Shown: positions 9,656 to 18,872, counted from the first letter of the stretch. The stretch is DNA of 39,164 nt from Jatrophihabitans sp. (GCA_025927835.1 JAICKR010000010.1:1-39164), one strand, 5' to 3'. Program-made: numbers and translations. Notes: generated by a model from the sequence alone, not told the origin.

Positions 9656-10065
9656 CCGCGCGCCGCGCCGTCCTCGCCGCCGCGTGCGCAGGCGCGCTCG
9701 CCGCCGCCTGTTCGACCGGGTCGGTACACCTCTCGGCCGACCACGACCAGTTGCAGTCGGACGTGCTCGCGCTGACGCAGGCGTCGGCGACGCACGACTG
9801 GCCGGCCGCCGGCACAGCGATGGACCAGCTGCGCAGCGACCTCGCCGACGCCGTCGCGGCCGGCCGCATCAGCGCCGCGCGCGCCGTCGCGATCCGTATG
9901 CACCTTGCCGCCGTCGCAGCCGACATCGAGACCCAGCGCGCACCGGCGTCGACTCCGTCCACGTCGTCGGCCACACCGAAACCCAAACCCACACCGAAGC
10001 CGCCACCGACGACGAAGCACAAGCCCGGCCACGGCCATGGAGACGGGAACGACAATGGTGACTGA
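9652..10065 (+). CDS. Small lipoprotein partnered with the kinase
   Basis: A 137-residue protein with a lipoprotein signal peptide: basic start MTARR, hydrophobic stretch and lipobox LAAAC with Cys20. The mature part (about 25-97) is predicted helical (DHDQLQSDVLALTQ, AMDQLRSDLADAVAAGRISAARA) and is followed by a Pro/Lys/Thr tail and a His/Gly/Asp-rich end that might bind metal. Its DQLQSDV segment resembles QLQQDV in the kinase's outside tail. The coupling suggests it works outside the membrane with that kinase; this is inference. No enzyme motif. Confidence 0.82.
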   Translation: MTARRAVLAAACAGALAAACSTGSVHLSADHDQLQSDVLALTQASATHDWPAAGTAMDQLRSDLADAVAAGRISAARAVAIRMHLAAVAADIETQRAPASTPSTSSATPKPKPTPKPPPTTKHKPGHGHGDGNDNGD

Positions 10066-10219
10066 CCGCACCGGCGCCAGCGATGAGAAGGCACCGTCGC
10101 AGATCGAGCCGCACAAGCCCGGACGTGCACAGCCGCAACGCGAGTCGAGCCCGCCCAGCGATCAACCGAAGGGACGCCCGCAGCACGACGCCGCGGATCC
10201 CGACGACGACGCACACTGA
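10055..10219 (+). CDS. Small hydrophilic hypothetical protein
   Basis: A 54-residue frame starting MVTDRTGASDEK (a GTG one codon later is an alternative start) and ending DPDDDAH. It overlaps the lipoprotein end by 11 bases and is followed at once by a hairpin that could end the kinase operon. It is strongly charged and probably disordered, with no motif. Its place inside the transcription unit and the snug terminator support it; the low-complexity composition argues for caution. Confidence 0.42.
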   Translation: MVTDRTGASDEKAPSQIEPHKPGRAQPQRESSPPSDQPKGRPQHDAADPDDDAH

Positions 10220-10245
10220 GGCCGGCGAGCGTTCGTCAGCCGGCC
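10220..10245. terminator. Hairpin between convergent genes
   Basis: GGCCGGC and GCCGGCC form a seven-base perfect stem around a 12-base loop, placed between the stop of the small protein and that of the convergent sigma-factor gene. There is no T-run, common for actinobacterial terminators; it could act in both directions. Confidence 0.5.
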
Positions 10246-10256
10246 CGACGCGTCGG

Positions 10257-11147
10257 TCAGGACACCTGCAGCGACCAGGTGGCACTGAGCGCCTGCAGCC
10301 GGTCCTGGTCGGCGAGCGCGTCGATGGCCACGATGCGGTCGTCGACCACGGTGAACGCCAGCAGCGAGAACAGCCGGCCGTCGACGACGGAGACGACGCC
10401 GGGCAGGCCGTTGACCAGCACCGGCGTGACCGCAGCCTCGGTGGTGCGGCGGAACAGCAGCGCCCGGCCGGCCACCTCGGCGGCGCCGTGGACGAGCCCG
10501 GACAGCGGGTGGTCGCCGGCGTCCGCGCGCAGCAGCACGTCCGGTGCGAGCACGTTGACCAGCGCCTCGAAGTTGCCGGCCTGGGCGGCGGCGAAGAACG
10601 CGTTCACCACCTCACGTTGACGCGCGGGGTCTGCATCGGGGGTGGTGGACGTGTTGCGCAGCCGGCCGCGGGCTCGGCTCGCCAGCATCTTCGCGGCGTC
10701 GGTGGAGCGGTCGAGCACCTGCGCGATCGCGTCGAACGGCACCCCGAACATGTCGTGCAGCACGAACGCCAGGCGCTCGGCCGGCGTCAGGGTCTCCAGC
10801 ACGACCAGCATCGCCAGCCCCACCGAGTCGGCGAGCAGCGCCGCGGCCTCCGGGTCGGCGATGTCGGCAGGCTCCACGACGGGGTCGGGCAGATGCCAGT
10901 CGAGCGGTTCTTCGCGCCGCGACGTACGGCTGCGCAGCATGTCGAGACAGATGCGTCCGACGACCGTCGTCAGCCACCCACTCAGGTTCTCGATCGCGTC
11001 CGCGTCGCTGCGCGCCAGGCGCAGCCACGCCTCCTGCACCGCGTCGTCCGCCTCGGCTATCGAACCGAGCATCCGGTAGGCGACGGCACGCAGCCGCCCC
11101 CGATCGGCCTCGAACCGCTGCGCAAGAAAATCCCGCTCGTCAGTCAT
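10257..11147 (-). CDS. ECF sigma factor with SnoaL-like C-terminal domain (ECF41 type)
   Basis: A 296-residue sigma factor. Region 2 spans about 10-75 (AYRMLGSIAEADDAVQEAWLR), region 4 about 105-165 (ERLAFVLHDMFGVPFDAIAQ), and a SnoaL/NTF2-like domain fills the rest. The linker DWHLPDP at 82-88 corresponds to the WLPEP motif of ECF41 factors, and DQDRL at 280-284 sits where they have NPDKL. In ECF41 the fused C-terminal domain regulates activity instead of a separate anti-sigma factor, and none is encoded nearby. A promoter-like match upstream suggests self-activation. Confidence 0.88.
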   Translation of the reverse strand: MTDERDFLAQRFEADRGRLRAVAYRMLGSIAEADDAVQEAWLRLARSDADAIENLSGWLTTVVGRICLDMLRSRTSRREEPLDWHLPDPVVEPADIADPEAAALLADSVGLAMLVVLETLTPAERLAFVLHDMFGVPFDAIAQVLDRSTDAAKMLASRARGRLRNTSTTPDADPARQREVVNAFFAAAQAGNFEALVNVLAPDVLLRADAGDHPLSGLVHGAAEVAGRALLFRRTTEAAVTPVLVNGLPGVVSVVDGRLFSLLAFTVVDDRIVAIDALADQDRLQALSATWSLQVS

Positions 11148-11176
11148 CGGCTACCTCTCGAGAGTCCTCTCCCCAT

Positions 11177-11203
11177 GACGTACCGCACCGGCGAGACGTA
11201 ACA
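11177..11203 (-). promoter_or_regulatory. ECF41-type promoter candidate for the sigma gene
   Basis: Read on the minus strand, TGTTACG (11203-11197), 16 bases, then CGTC (11180-11177) resembles the reported ECF41 pattern TGTCACA...CGTC, matching five of seven in the -35 and all four in the -10. It ends 29 bases before the sigma-factor start codon. Confidence 0.42.
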
Positions 11204-11206
11204 CGA

Positions 11207-11212
11207 GACAAT
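11207..11212 (+). promoter_or_regulatory. Candidate -10 (GACAAT), leaderless LigD-polymerase mRNA
   Basis: The hexamer ends six bases before the ATG at 11219; no ribosome-binding site is visible. Confidence 0.45.
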
Positions 11213-11218
11213 TCGACC

Positions 11219-12166
11219 ATGACCGACGCAGTCGAGTTCACCAACCTCGACCAGCCCCTCTTCGACGGCGCGGACGCCACGAAGCGCGATCTCGTCGCCT
11301 ATCTCGAGGCGATGAGCGATCGGATGGTGCCGGTGCTGCGCGACCGGCCGCTGTCGGTGATCCGGGTGCTGCGCGGGCAGTCGCCGTTCATGCAGAAGAA
11401 CGTCCCCAAGTACGCGCCGTCCTGGATCCCGACGTTCAGCATGTGGGCCGAACGGTCCAAGCGCGAGGTCGCGTACGCGCTCTGCAACGAGCCGCGCACG
11501 TTGTTGTGGTTCGCCAACCAGCGCGCCGTCGAGTACCACGTCACGTTGTTCCGGGTGCCGGAGGCGGACCGGCCGAGCTATCTCGTGCTCGATCTCGACC
11601 CGCCCGAGGGCGAGTCGTTCCGGCTCGCCGTGCGCGCCGCACTGCTCGTGCGCCAGGTGCTCGCCGACTGCGGGATGTCCGGCGCGGTGAAGACCAGCGG
11701 CGCGAAGGGTGTGCACGTGTTCGTCCCGCTCGCCTCAGGCACGACGGAGGAGATCGCCGCCGCGACGCGCGCCGTGGCCGCGCGCGCCGAACGGCTCGAC
11801 CCGGACCTCGCCACGACCGCGTACGTGCGCGACGCACGGGAGGGCAGAGTCTTCCTCGATTCCACCCGGGCCGGCGGCGCCACCGTGGTCGCCGCGTACA
11901 GCCCGCGCGCGCGGCCCGGCGTGCCGGTGTCGTTCCCGCTGCCCTGGGATCGGATCGAGGACGTCACGCCGCGCGACTTCACACTGCACACCACGCCGCT
12001 GCTGCTCGACGACGCCGATCCGTGGGCCGAGCTCATGCCTCCCGTGCAGGAACTGGACGCCGGGCTCGTCGAAGAGGGCCGAACGATCCCAATCGCACGC
12101 GTGCAGGCCATGCACGAGGGCAAGCGCCGGGCGCGGGAGCGCCGCGATCGCATCGACGGCAGCTGA
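11219..12166 (+). CDS. Stand-alone LigD-type DNA polymerase/primase domain
   Basis: A 315-residue archaeo-eukaryotic primase-like polymerase, matching the PolDom of LigD used in non-homologous end joining. LVLDLDPPEG at about 121-130 has the metal-binding Asp pair and KTSGAKGVHVFVPL holds the KGxHV motif; the third acidic residue is probably in VFLDSTR. There is no ligase or 3'-phosphoesterase domain and no Ku gene in the window. Stand-alone paralogues like this occur in mycobacteria (PolD1/PolD2) and are linked to gap filling and repair. Confidence 0.92.
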   Translation: MTDAVEFTNLDQPLFDGADATKRDLVAYLEAMSDRMVPVLRDRPLSVIRVLRGQSPFMQKNVPKYAPSWIPTFSMWAERSKREVAYALCNEPRTLLWFANQRAVEYHVTLFRVPEADRPSYLVLDLDPPEGESFRLAVRAALLVRQVLADCGMSGAVKTSGAKGVHVFVPLASGTTEEIAAATRAVAARAERLDPDLATTAYVRDAREGRVFLDSTRAGGATVVAAYSPRARPGVPVSFPLPWDRIEDVTPRDFTLHTTPLLLDDADPWAELMPPVQELDAGLVEEGRTIPIARVQAMHEGKRRARERRDRIDGS

Positions 12167-12167
12167 C

Positions 12168-12173
12168 TAGCAT
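12168..12173 (+). promoter_or_regulatory. Candidate -10 (TAGCAT) before the SRPBCC gene
   Basis: The hexamer ends six bases before the ATG at 12180 and overlaps the end of the intergenic gap. Its position favours the ATG over the GTG two codons earlier. Confidence 0.4.
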
Positions 12174-12179
12174 GTGCGC

Positions 12180-12656
12180 ATGCCGCAGCCGACGGTCGTC
12201 TCGTACGCGCGTACGTATCCTGTCCCGGTCGAGCAGGCCTTCGACAGCGTGCTGTCGATGCCGTTGGAGCAGATGTTCAGCCGCCGCCACGGCCCGATCC
12301 CGGCGGTGCGCGGCACCGTGCCGGACCAGCCGACCTGGGACACCGTCGGCAACTCGCGCACGATCCGGCTGGCCGACGGCGGGTCGCTGCACGAGGAACT
12401 CACCCGGGTCGACCGGCCGCGTGCGTTCGGCTACACGCTGGACGACATCCACGGGCCGATGAAGCCGCTCGCGTCGCACATCGAGGGGCTGTTCACGTTC
12501 GAGGCCGACGGCGCCGGGACGCGCATCAGCTGGAGCTGGGCGCTGTATCCGAAGTCGCTGCTGTCCCGTCCGCTCCTGCCGGTCTTCGGACGCATCTGGC
12601 AGGGCTCGGCGCGCAAGGCGTTCGACAACATCGGCACCGCCCTCCCCACCGGCTGA
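12180..12656 (+). CDS. SRPBCC (START-like) family protein
   Basis: A 158-residue helix-grip-fold protein of the polyketide cyclase/SRPBCC superfamily. The pattern is typical: a strand with YARTYPVPVEQAFD at the N-terminus, a middle sheet (GNSRTIRLADGGSLHEELTRVDRPRAFGYTL), GLFTFEADGAGTRISWSW, and a long C-terminal helix. These proteins bind hydrophobic ligands; the ligand is unknown. It starts 13 bases after the LigD-polymerase stop. Confidence 0.82.
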   Translation: MPQPTVVSYARTYPVPVEQAFDSVLSMPLEQMFSRRHGPIPAVRGTVPDQPTWDTVGNSRTIRLADGGSLHEELTRVDRPRAFGYTLDDIHGPMKPLASHIEGLFTFEADGAGTRISWSWALYPKSLLSRPLLPVFGRIWQGSARKAFDNIGTALPTG

Positions 12657-12682
12657 GCGCTAATTCGCGCCCCGGCGCGCGG

Positions 12683-12688
12683 CACAAT
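12683..12688 (+). promoter_or_regulatory. Candidate -10 (CACAAT) for the methyltransferase gene
   Basis: The hexamer ends six bases before the GTG at 12695, suggesting a leaderless transcript. Confidence 0.4.
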
Positions 12689-12694
12689 TCCGGC

Positions 12695-13426
12695 GTGGAC
12701 TACTTCGGCGAGGCAGTTGCGCGCTCGTACGACCGATCCAGCGCGGCGATGTTCGACGCGGCCGTGCTCGCTCGTACGGTTTCGTTCCTGCGGGCGCACG
12801 CCGAGGGTGGACCCGTCCTCGAGTTCGGCATCGGCACGGGACGCGTCGCGTTGCCGTTGGCGGCGACCGGGCTTTCCGTGCACGGCATGGACCTGTCGCC
12901 CGCGATGCTCGACCGGCTGCGCGCCAAGCCCGGTGCGGAGTCGATCACCGTGCACGAGGGCGACATCGCCCGCGATCGCGTGCCGGGACGGTTCCGGCTC
13001 GTCTACCTCGTCTTCAACACGATCATGAACCTGACGACACAGGACGAGCAGGTGGCCTGCTTCCGTAACGCGGCCGCACATCTGGAGCCGGGTCGGCGCT
13101 TCGTCGTCGAGGTGATGGTGCCCGACCTGCAGCGACTACCGGCCGGCGAGACGATCCGCCCGTTCGCGGTCGGCGACACGAGGCTCGGCTTCGACGAGTA
13201 CGACGTCGTGAACCAGGGACTCGTGTCGCACCACTACCGGCTCGCCGACGGCCGGGCCGACACGTCGTCCATCCCGTTCCGCTACGCCTGGCCGGCCGAG
13301 CTCGACCTCATGGCACGCCTTGCCGGTATGTCACCGCTCGAACGCTGGGCCGACTGGGACCGCGCGCCCTTCACCGCGACCAGCCGGAAGCATGTCTCGG
13401 TCTGGCAGCTAGATTCCGGCGCATGA
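12695..13426 (+). CDS. Class I SAM-dependent methyltransferase
   Basis: A 243-residue Rossmann-fold methyltransferase, GTG start. Motif I is VLEFGIGTGRVALPLA (about 42-57), followed by the acidic residue of VHGMDLSPAML; LVYLVFNTIMNLTTQDEQ corresponds to motif IV and the following helix, and LEPGRRFVVEV to motif VI. It belongs to the Methyltransf_25-like group with a C-terminal lid (FRYAWPAELDLMARLAGM). The substrate is unknown. It overlaps the following SnoaL-like gene by ATGA. Confidence 0.88.
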   Translation: MDYFGEAVARSYDRSSAAMFDAAVLARTVSFLRAHAEGGPVLEFGIGTGRVALPLAATGLSVHGMDLSPAMLDRLRAKPGAESITVHEGDIARDRVPGRFRLVYLVFNTIMNLTTQDEQVACFRNAAAHLEPGRRFVVEVMVPDLQRLPAGETIRPFAVGDTRLGFDEYDVVNQGLVSHHYRLADGRADTSSIPFRYAWPAELDLMARLAGMSPLERWADWDRAPFTATSRKHVSVWQLDSGA

Positions 13427-13815
13427 CGCATCTGCAGCCGGCGCCGTTGCGCGCGTGGCACGACGTGGTCACCTCGAAGGACCCTGCGCTGCTCGACGCC
13501 CTGCTCGCCGACGACGTGGACTTCCGCTCACCCGCGGTGTTCGCGCCGCAGCCGGGCAAGGCGATCACGACCGCGTACCTCAGCGCGGCACTCGTGGTGC
13601 TCGGGCCGACGCTGCGTTACACGGCCGAGTGGTCCGACGAGTCGAGCGCCGTGCTCGAGTTCGAGGCCGACCTCGACGGTGTCTACGTCCAGGGCGTGGA
13701 CATGATGCGCTGGAACGCGGACGGCCGGCTGACCAGCTTCACCGTCATCGTGCGCCCGCTGCGCGGGCTGCAGGAGCTCATCACCCGGATGGCCGCCCAA
13801 CTGCCGTCGCAGTAG
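13423..13815 (+). CDS. SnoaL-like / NTF2-fold protein
   Basis: A 130-residue protein with the NTF2-like pattern: an N-terminal helix (LRAWHDVVTSKDPALLDALLADDVDFRSP), then strands with ALVVLGPTLRYTAEW, AVLEFEADLDGVYVQGVDMMRWNADGRLTSFTVIVRP and a final helix. The family includes cyclases, isomerases and ligand-binding proteins. It overlaps the methyltransferase stop by four bases, so the two may act on the same small molecule. Specific function not recognisable. Confidence 0.82.
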   Translation: MTHLQPAPLRAWHDVVTSKDPALLDALLADDVDFRSPAVFAPQPGKAITTAYLSAALVVLGPTLRYTAEWSDESSAVLEFEADLDGVYVQGVDMMRWNADGRLTSFTVIVRPLRGLQELITRMAAQLPSQ

Positions 13816-13820
13816 GTCGG

Positions 13821-13894
13821 TGCCCCCGGTCGGATTCGAACCGACACCGTTGACCCTTTTAAGGGGTCTGCCTCTGCCATTGGGCTACGGGGGC
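13821..13894 (-). tRNA. tRNA with UAA anticodon and short variable loop
   Basis: It folds as a complete cloverleaf: acceptor GCCCCCG/CGGGGGC with A73, a three-pair D stem (GCC/GGC), anticodon stem GACCC/GGGTC around loop CTTAAAA, a six-base variable region (AACGGT) and T arm GTCGG-TTCGAAT-CCGAC. The anticodon is UAA, reading the Leu codon UUA. Leucine tRNAs are class II with a long variable arm; this one is class I, so its charging identity is uncertain. CCA is not encoded. It lies between convergently placed genes with no other tRNA nearby. Confidence 0.88.
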
Positions 13895-13926
13895 GTCTCC
13901 ATTGTGGCGCTGGAAGACTCCATCGC

Positions 13927-14298
13927 ATGACAACGTGGTCCGCGCCGGTGCGTTACGCCGAGGTCGATCAGCAGGGCGTCGTGTTCAACTCGCACTACCT
14001 GCTCTACTGCGACGAGGCGATGGGCGCGTTCTGCGACCAGCGCGGGCTACGCGAGTTCGTCGAACTCGTCCGGCTGGTCTCGTCCACGATCACCTGGGCC
14101 GGGCCGGCGCATTGGGGCGACGTCGTAGAGGTCGACGTGCGCTGCACCCGGATCGGAAACACCAGCGCGACGCTGGCGTTCGAGCTGCGCGCGGGCGGCC
14201 GGCCGTCGTGTCACGTCGAGACCGTCTACGTGTACGCCGACCGCGACGGCACCCCCGTCCCCATCCCCGACGACGTCCGCGCCGCTCTCACCGGTTGA
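13927..14298 (+). CDS. Acyl-CoA thioesterase, hot-dog fold (YbgC/4HBT-like)
   Basis: A 123-residue single hot-dog domain. The N-terminus VRYAEVDQQGVVFNSHYLLYCDEA has the conserved Asp of the 4-hydroxybenzoyl-CoA thioesterase group followed by the Gly-Val-containing loop and Tyr-rich helix. The middle strands GDVVEVDVRCTRIGNTSATLAFEL and CHVETVYVYAD complete the fold. It should hydrolyse acyl-CoA thioesters; chain length is unknown. AAGACT seven bases before the ATG may be its -10. Confidence 0.88.
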   Translation: MTTWSAPVRYAEVDQQGVVFNSHYLLYCDEAMGAFCDQRGLREFVELVRLVSSTITWAGPAHWGDVVEVDVRCTRIGNTSATLAFELRAGGRPSCHVETVYVYADRDGTPVPIPDDVRAALTG

Positions 14299-14320
14299 CC
14301 GCGGACACACGACGTCGGAC

Positions 14321-14605
14321 TCAGGCCACCACGACGACGTGCGCGCCGACCATTTCGTAGGTCGCCCGCGCACGCGCATCGCGAGTCGCAAGTACAGCGC
14401 GATGCTCGACGGCGGCCAACCCGACGAGGGCGTCGTACCGGGCCGCGTCGACCGGCGACAATCGAAGATCACCCGGCAGCCGGGTCAGGACGGAGTAGGT
14501 CTCTGCGAGCGCGTGCCCGCTCAACGCGATCTCCCGGCCCCGCCACCAGTCGCGCAACTGTTTGGGAATGAGGATGCGCCCGACGGAGTCGACCTTGGCC
14601 TGCAC
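14321..14605 (-). pseudogene. Collapsed VapB-VapC remnant: antitoxin start fused to toxin pieces
   Basis: A 94-codon frame from GTG. Residues 1-19 ([19 protein letters not shown]) are the first strand and turn of an AbrB-type antitoxin. They run straight into a piece of a PIN-domain toxin ([21 protein letters not shown]...), and after PVDAAR the sequence jumps to the PIN C-terminus ([12 protein letters not shown]...[13 protein letters not shown]). Two internal deletions have removed the rest of the antitoxin, the toxin N-terminus with its first catalytic Asp, and a middle segment. The Glu of AETYS and the Asp residues of YDAL and TRD remain. The fused frame is still open, but neither antitoxin nor nuclease should work. 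The family assignment is from sequence recall. Confidence 0.75.
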
Positions 14606-14621
14606 AGGGAACAGGCTCGGT

Positions 14622-15314
14622 TCACTCCCTATCGGCGGTGAGCTCGACGGCTCGGGTGAACACCGCGTCGAGCATCGGCTCGGTGAGCCGGCCGGTGAAG
14701 GTGTTCTGCTGGCTGACGTGGTAGCAACCGAGCACCGTGCGTCCGTCCGCCTCTGCCTCCACGCCGTGACCGAACTTCGGCGGCCGGACCGGAGCCGGAA
14801 CGCCCGCCTCGCGCAGGGTCGGCCAGAGCGCCGCCCAGCCGAAGCCGCCGAGCACCACGACCGCGCGCAACCGAGGCCAGAGCAACCGCACCTCCTCGAC
14901 CAGCCACGGTCGGCACGCGTCCCGCTCGTCCGGCGTCGGCTTGTTCGCAGGAGGTGCGCACTTGACCGGCGCAGTGATGTAGACGCCGTCGAGGCGTAGC
15001 CCGTCATCCGCCGACACGGACGTCGGCTGGTTGGCCAGCCCCACCCGGTAGAGCGACGCGTAGAGCCAGTCACCGCTGCGGTCGCCGGTGAACATCCGGC
15101 CGGTGCGGTTCGCGCCGTGCGCAGCCGGCGCGAGCCCGACCACCAGAATCCGCGGGTCCGGGTCGCCGAAACCGGGGACAGGCCGACCCCAATACGTCTG
15201 GTCGGCGAAGGAGCGGCGCTTCTCGACCGCGACCCGCTCACGCCACTCGACAAGCCGCGGGCACAGCCGACACTCCACGATCCGGGCGTCGAGCCCGGCC
15301 AGCGGCGGCGTCAC
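14622..15314 (-). CDS. Uracil-DNA glycosylase family 5 (UdgB-like)
   Basis: A 230-residue iron-sulfur uracil-DNA glycosylase that removes uracil and other deaminated bases. CRLC near residues 15-18 with the later Cys residues of VKCAPP and ACRPW supply the 4Fe-4S ligands. [22 protein letters not shown] is motif 1 with the family 5 Ala-Ala-His arrangement, and [14 protein letters not shown] is the DNA-intercalation motif. GTG start. The high GC content makes cytosine deamination a constant load, so a housekeeping role is likely. Confidence 0.92.
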   Translation of the reverse strand: MTPPLAGLDARIVECRLCPRLVEWRERVAVEKRRSFADQTYWGRPVPGFGDPDPRILVVGLAPAAHGANRTGRMFTGDRSGDWLYASLYRVGLANQPTSVSADDGLRLDGVYITAPVKCAPPANKPTPDERDACRPWLVEEVRLLWPRLRAVVVLGGFGWAALWPTLREAGVPAPVRPPKFGHGVEAEADGRTVLGCYHVSQQNTFTGRLTEPMLDAVFTRAVELTADRE

Positions 15315-15353
15315 GAAGGTCAGCTTGGCAGCAACCCGCGGGGCCGCCGTGGG

Positions 15354-15359
15354 TAGGGT
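15354..15359 (+). promoter_or_regulatory. Candidate -10 (TAGGGT), leaderless DUF4235 mRNA
   Basis: A good TANNNT hexamer ending six bases before the ATG at 15366, with no ribosome-binding site between. Confidence 0.5.
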
Positions 15360-15365
15360 TCATCC

Positions 15366-15698
15366 ATGGCTGTCGGAGCGAAGATCGGGATGAAGGCGAT
15401 CAGTGTCGTCATCGGCATCCCCGTCGGCATCGTGACGAAGAAGCTCGTCGAACGCGCGTGGATCGCCGCGCGGCCGGAGGACCCGCCACGAAAGCCGTCC
15501 GAACCCGAGGTCCGGTGGACCGACGCACTCGGCTGGGCGGCGCTGTCCGCGGCCGGGGTCGTCGTCGCCGAGCTCGTCACCCAGCGCAGTGCCAAGGCGA
15601 CGTTCAAGGCGCTCACCGGCAATGAGCCTCCGACGCAGCCGATCAAGGATGAGAACGACGGCAAGAACAAGAAGGCCAAGAAGAAGGTCAAGGCCTAG
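15366..15698 (+). CDS. DUF4235 small membrane protein
   Basis: A 110-residue protein with two hydrophobic segments, about 8-26 (GMKAISVVIGIPVGIVTKK) and 55-70 (GWAALSAAGVVVAELVTQR), an RPEDPPRKPSEPEV linker and a very Lys-rich tail. This is the actinobacterial DUF4235 pattern; function unknown. Its TAG stop shares CTAG with the convergent phosphatase stop. Confidence 0.85.
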   Translation: MAVGAKIGMKAISVVIGIPVGIVTKKLVERAWIAARPEDPPRKPSEPEVRWTDALGWAALSAAGVVVAELVTQRSAKATFKALTGNEPPTQPIKDENDGKNKKAKKKVKA

Positions 15699-16609
15699 CC
15701 CAGGCTGAGGGCGATGCCGTCCAGGATGTCGTGCTCGCTCGCGATCACCGAGTCGGCGCCGATCTCCTCGACGAGGGTGCGCAGCACCAGCGCGCCGCCG
15801 CCGATCACGTCGACGCGCCCTGGGTGCATCACCGGTAGCGCCGCCCGCTCGGCGTGCCGCATGCCGAGCAGCCGCGCGGTGATCTCCTCGACCTGATCCG
15901 CGCTGACCCGCGCGCCGTGAATGGCGGCCGGGTCGTACTCCTCGAGGTCCAGCGCGATCGCGGCGATCGTCGTGACCGTGCCGGCGACGCCGATGAAGGC
16001 GGCGTCCGCATCGAGCGCGACGTCCTGACGCGCCGCATCGATCGCCGCGCGCAGGTCGGCGACCGTAGCCTCGATCTGCGCAGGTGTCGGCGGGTCGTCG
16101 TGCAGATGCCGCTCGGTCATGCGCACGCAGCCGACGTTCATGCTGTGCGCGCGCAAGGGACCTCCCGGCCCGCCACGCACCAACTCGGTCGAGCCGCCGC
16201 CGATGTCGGCCACGAGCATGGGGCCACGCAGGTCGGGCAGCACGCCGGCCGCGCCGGCGAAGGACAGCGCGGCCTCCTCGTGGCCGCTGATCACCTCAGG
16301 TTCGACGCCGAGCTCGGCCTGCACCATGGCGACGAAGTCGGCGCGGTTCGCGGCATCGCGCGTCGCGCTCGTGGCCACCATCCGGACGTGCTGCGCCCCG
16401 CACTCGCGGATCGTGCCCGCATATTCGCGCAATGCCGCTCGGGTGCGATCCAGCGCCTCGGACGCGAGCCGGCCGGTACGGTCGACGCCCTGCCCGAGCC
16501 GGACGATGCGCATCTCGCGGGCCACGTCGACCAGCCGCCCGTCGACACGATCGGCGACGAGCAGCCTGATCGAGTTCGTCCCGCAGTCGATGCCCGCGAC
16601 CCGTGTCAT
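15695..16609 (-). CDS. Ppx/GppA exopolyphosphatase family protein
   Basis: A 304-residue ASKHA-fold phosphatase. VAGIDCGTNSIRLLVAD is phosphate motif 1, ISGHEEAALSF and ADIGGGSTELV are the nucleotide-binding motifs, and GVAGTVTTIAAIALDL and DVIGGGALVL follow in order. The family degrades polyphosphate or converts pppGpp to ppGpp. Short actinobacterial forms like this resemble mycobacterial Ppx1/Rv1026. The ATG at 16609 overlaps the DUF501 stop (ATGA); an upstream in-frame start would run into that gene. Confidence 0.93.
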   Translation of the reverse strand: MTRVAGIDCGTNSIRLLVADRVDGRLVDVAREMRIVRLGQGVDRTGRLASEALDRTRAALREYAGTIRECGAQHVRMVATSATRDAANRADFVAMVQAELGVEPEVISGHEEAALSFAGAAGVLPDLRGPMLVADIGGGSTELVRGGPGGPLRAHSMNVGCVRMTERHLHDDPPTPAQIEATVADLRAAIDAARQDVALDADAAFIGVAGTVTTIAAIALDLEEYDPAAIHGARVSADQVEEITARLLGMRHAERAALPVMHPGRVDVIGGGALVLRTLVEEIGADSVIASEHDILDGIALSLG

Positions 16610-17102
16610 CCGGCCGACCCGGCCGGCACGCACGGGCCGGCCGCCCACCAGTCCGGCAGCGCCGCGAGCGCCTCGTCACCGAGCGGGTTGACCCCGCGCC
16701 CGGCCGCGAGCGCGTGCGCCACGAGTACGTGCAGGCACTTCACCCGGTTCGGCATGCCGCCGGCCGAGACGCCGGCGATCTCGTCGACGTGCCCGATCTC
16801 CTCACGCCTGGCGAGGTAGCGCTGGTGTGCGGCGCGATACGCGGCGGCGAGTTCCGGGTCGGCGCGCAGCCGGTCGGTCATCTCGCGCATCATGCCGCTG
16901 GACTCGAGCGTGCCGATCGCGGCCGCGGCCCGGGGGCAGGTCAGGTAGTACAGCGTGGGGAACGGTGTGCCGTCGGGCAGCCGCGGCGAGGTCTCGACGA
17001 CATCGGGGTGCCCGCACGGGCAGCGGTGTGCGACATCGCGGATGGCGCGCGGCTCGCGGCCGAGTTGCGCGGCGACCACCGCACGCTCGTCAGCGGTGAC
17101 GG

Positions 17103-17106
<4 letters not shown>
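16606..17106 (-). CDS. DUF501 family protein
   Basis: A 166-residue protein of the DUF501 family, regularly found between the FtsB-like gene and ppx/gppA in actinobacteria. Visible landmarks are VAHRCPCGHPDVVETSPRL, FPTLYYLTCPRA and the conserved end VSAGGMPNRVKCLHVLVAHALA. Paired cysteines (RCPCGH, TCPR, KCLH) suggest metal binding; no enzymatic role is established. The GTG start overlaps the FtsB-like stop. Confidence 0.9.
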
Positions 17107-18834
<1,728 letters not shown>

Positions 18835-18872
18835 TCCGCGGGCCGGGCCCGGTCGTCGCCGCCCCGCCGAGC

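Noticed and set aside
13821-13894. bldA-type tRNA-Leu
   Set aside because: The anticodon fits, but the long variable arm of bldA and other leucine tRNAs is missing, so it is listed only as an unusual tRNA.
14321-14605. Functional VapC toxin
   Set aside because: The N-terminal PIN segment with the first catalytic Asp and a middle segment are absent.
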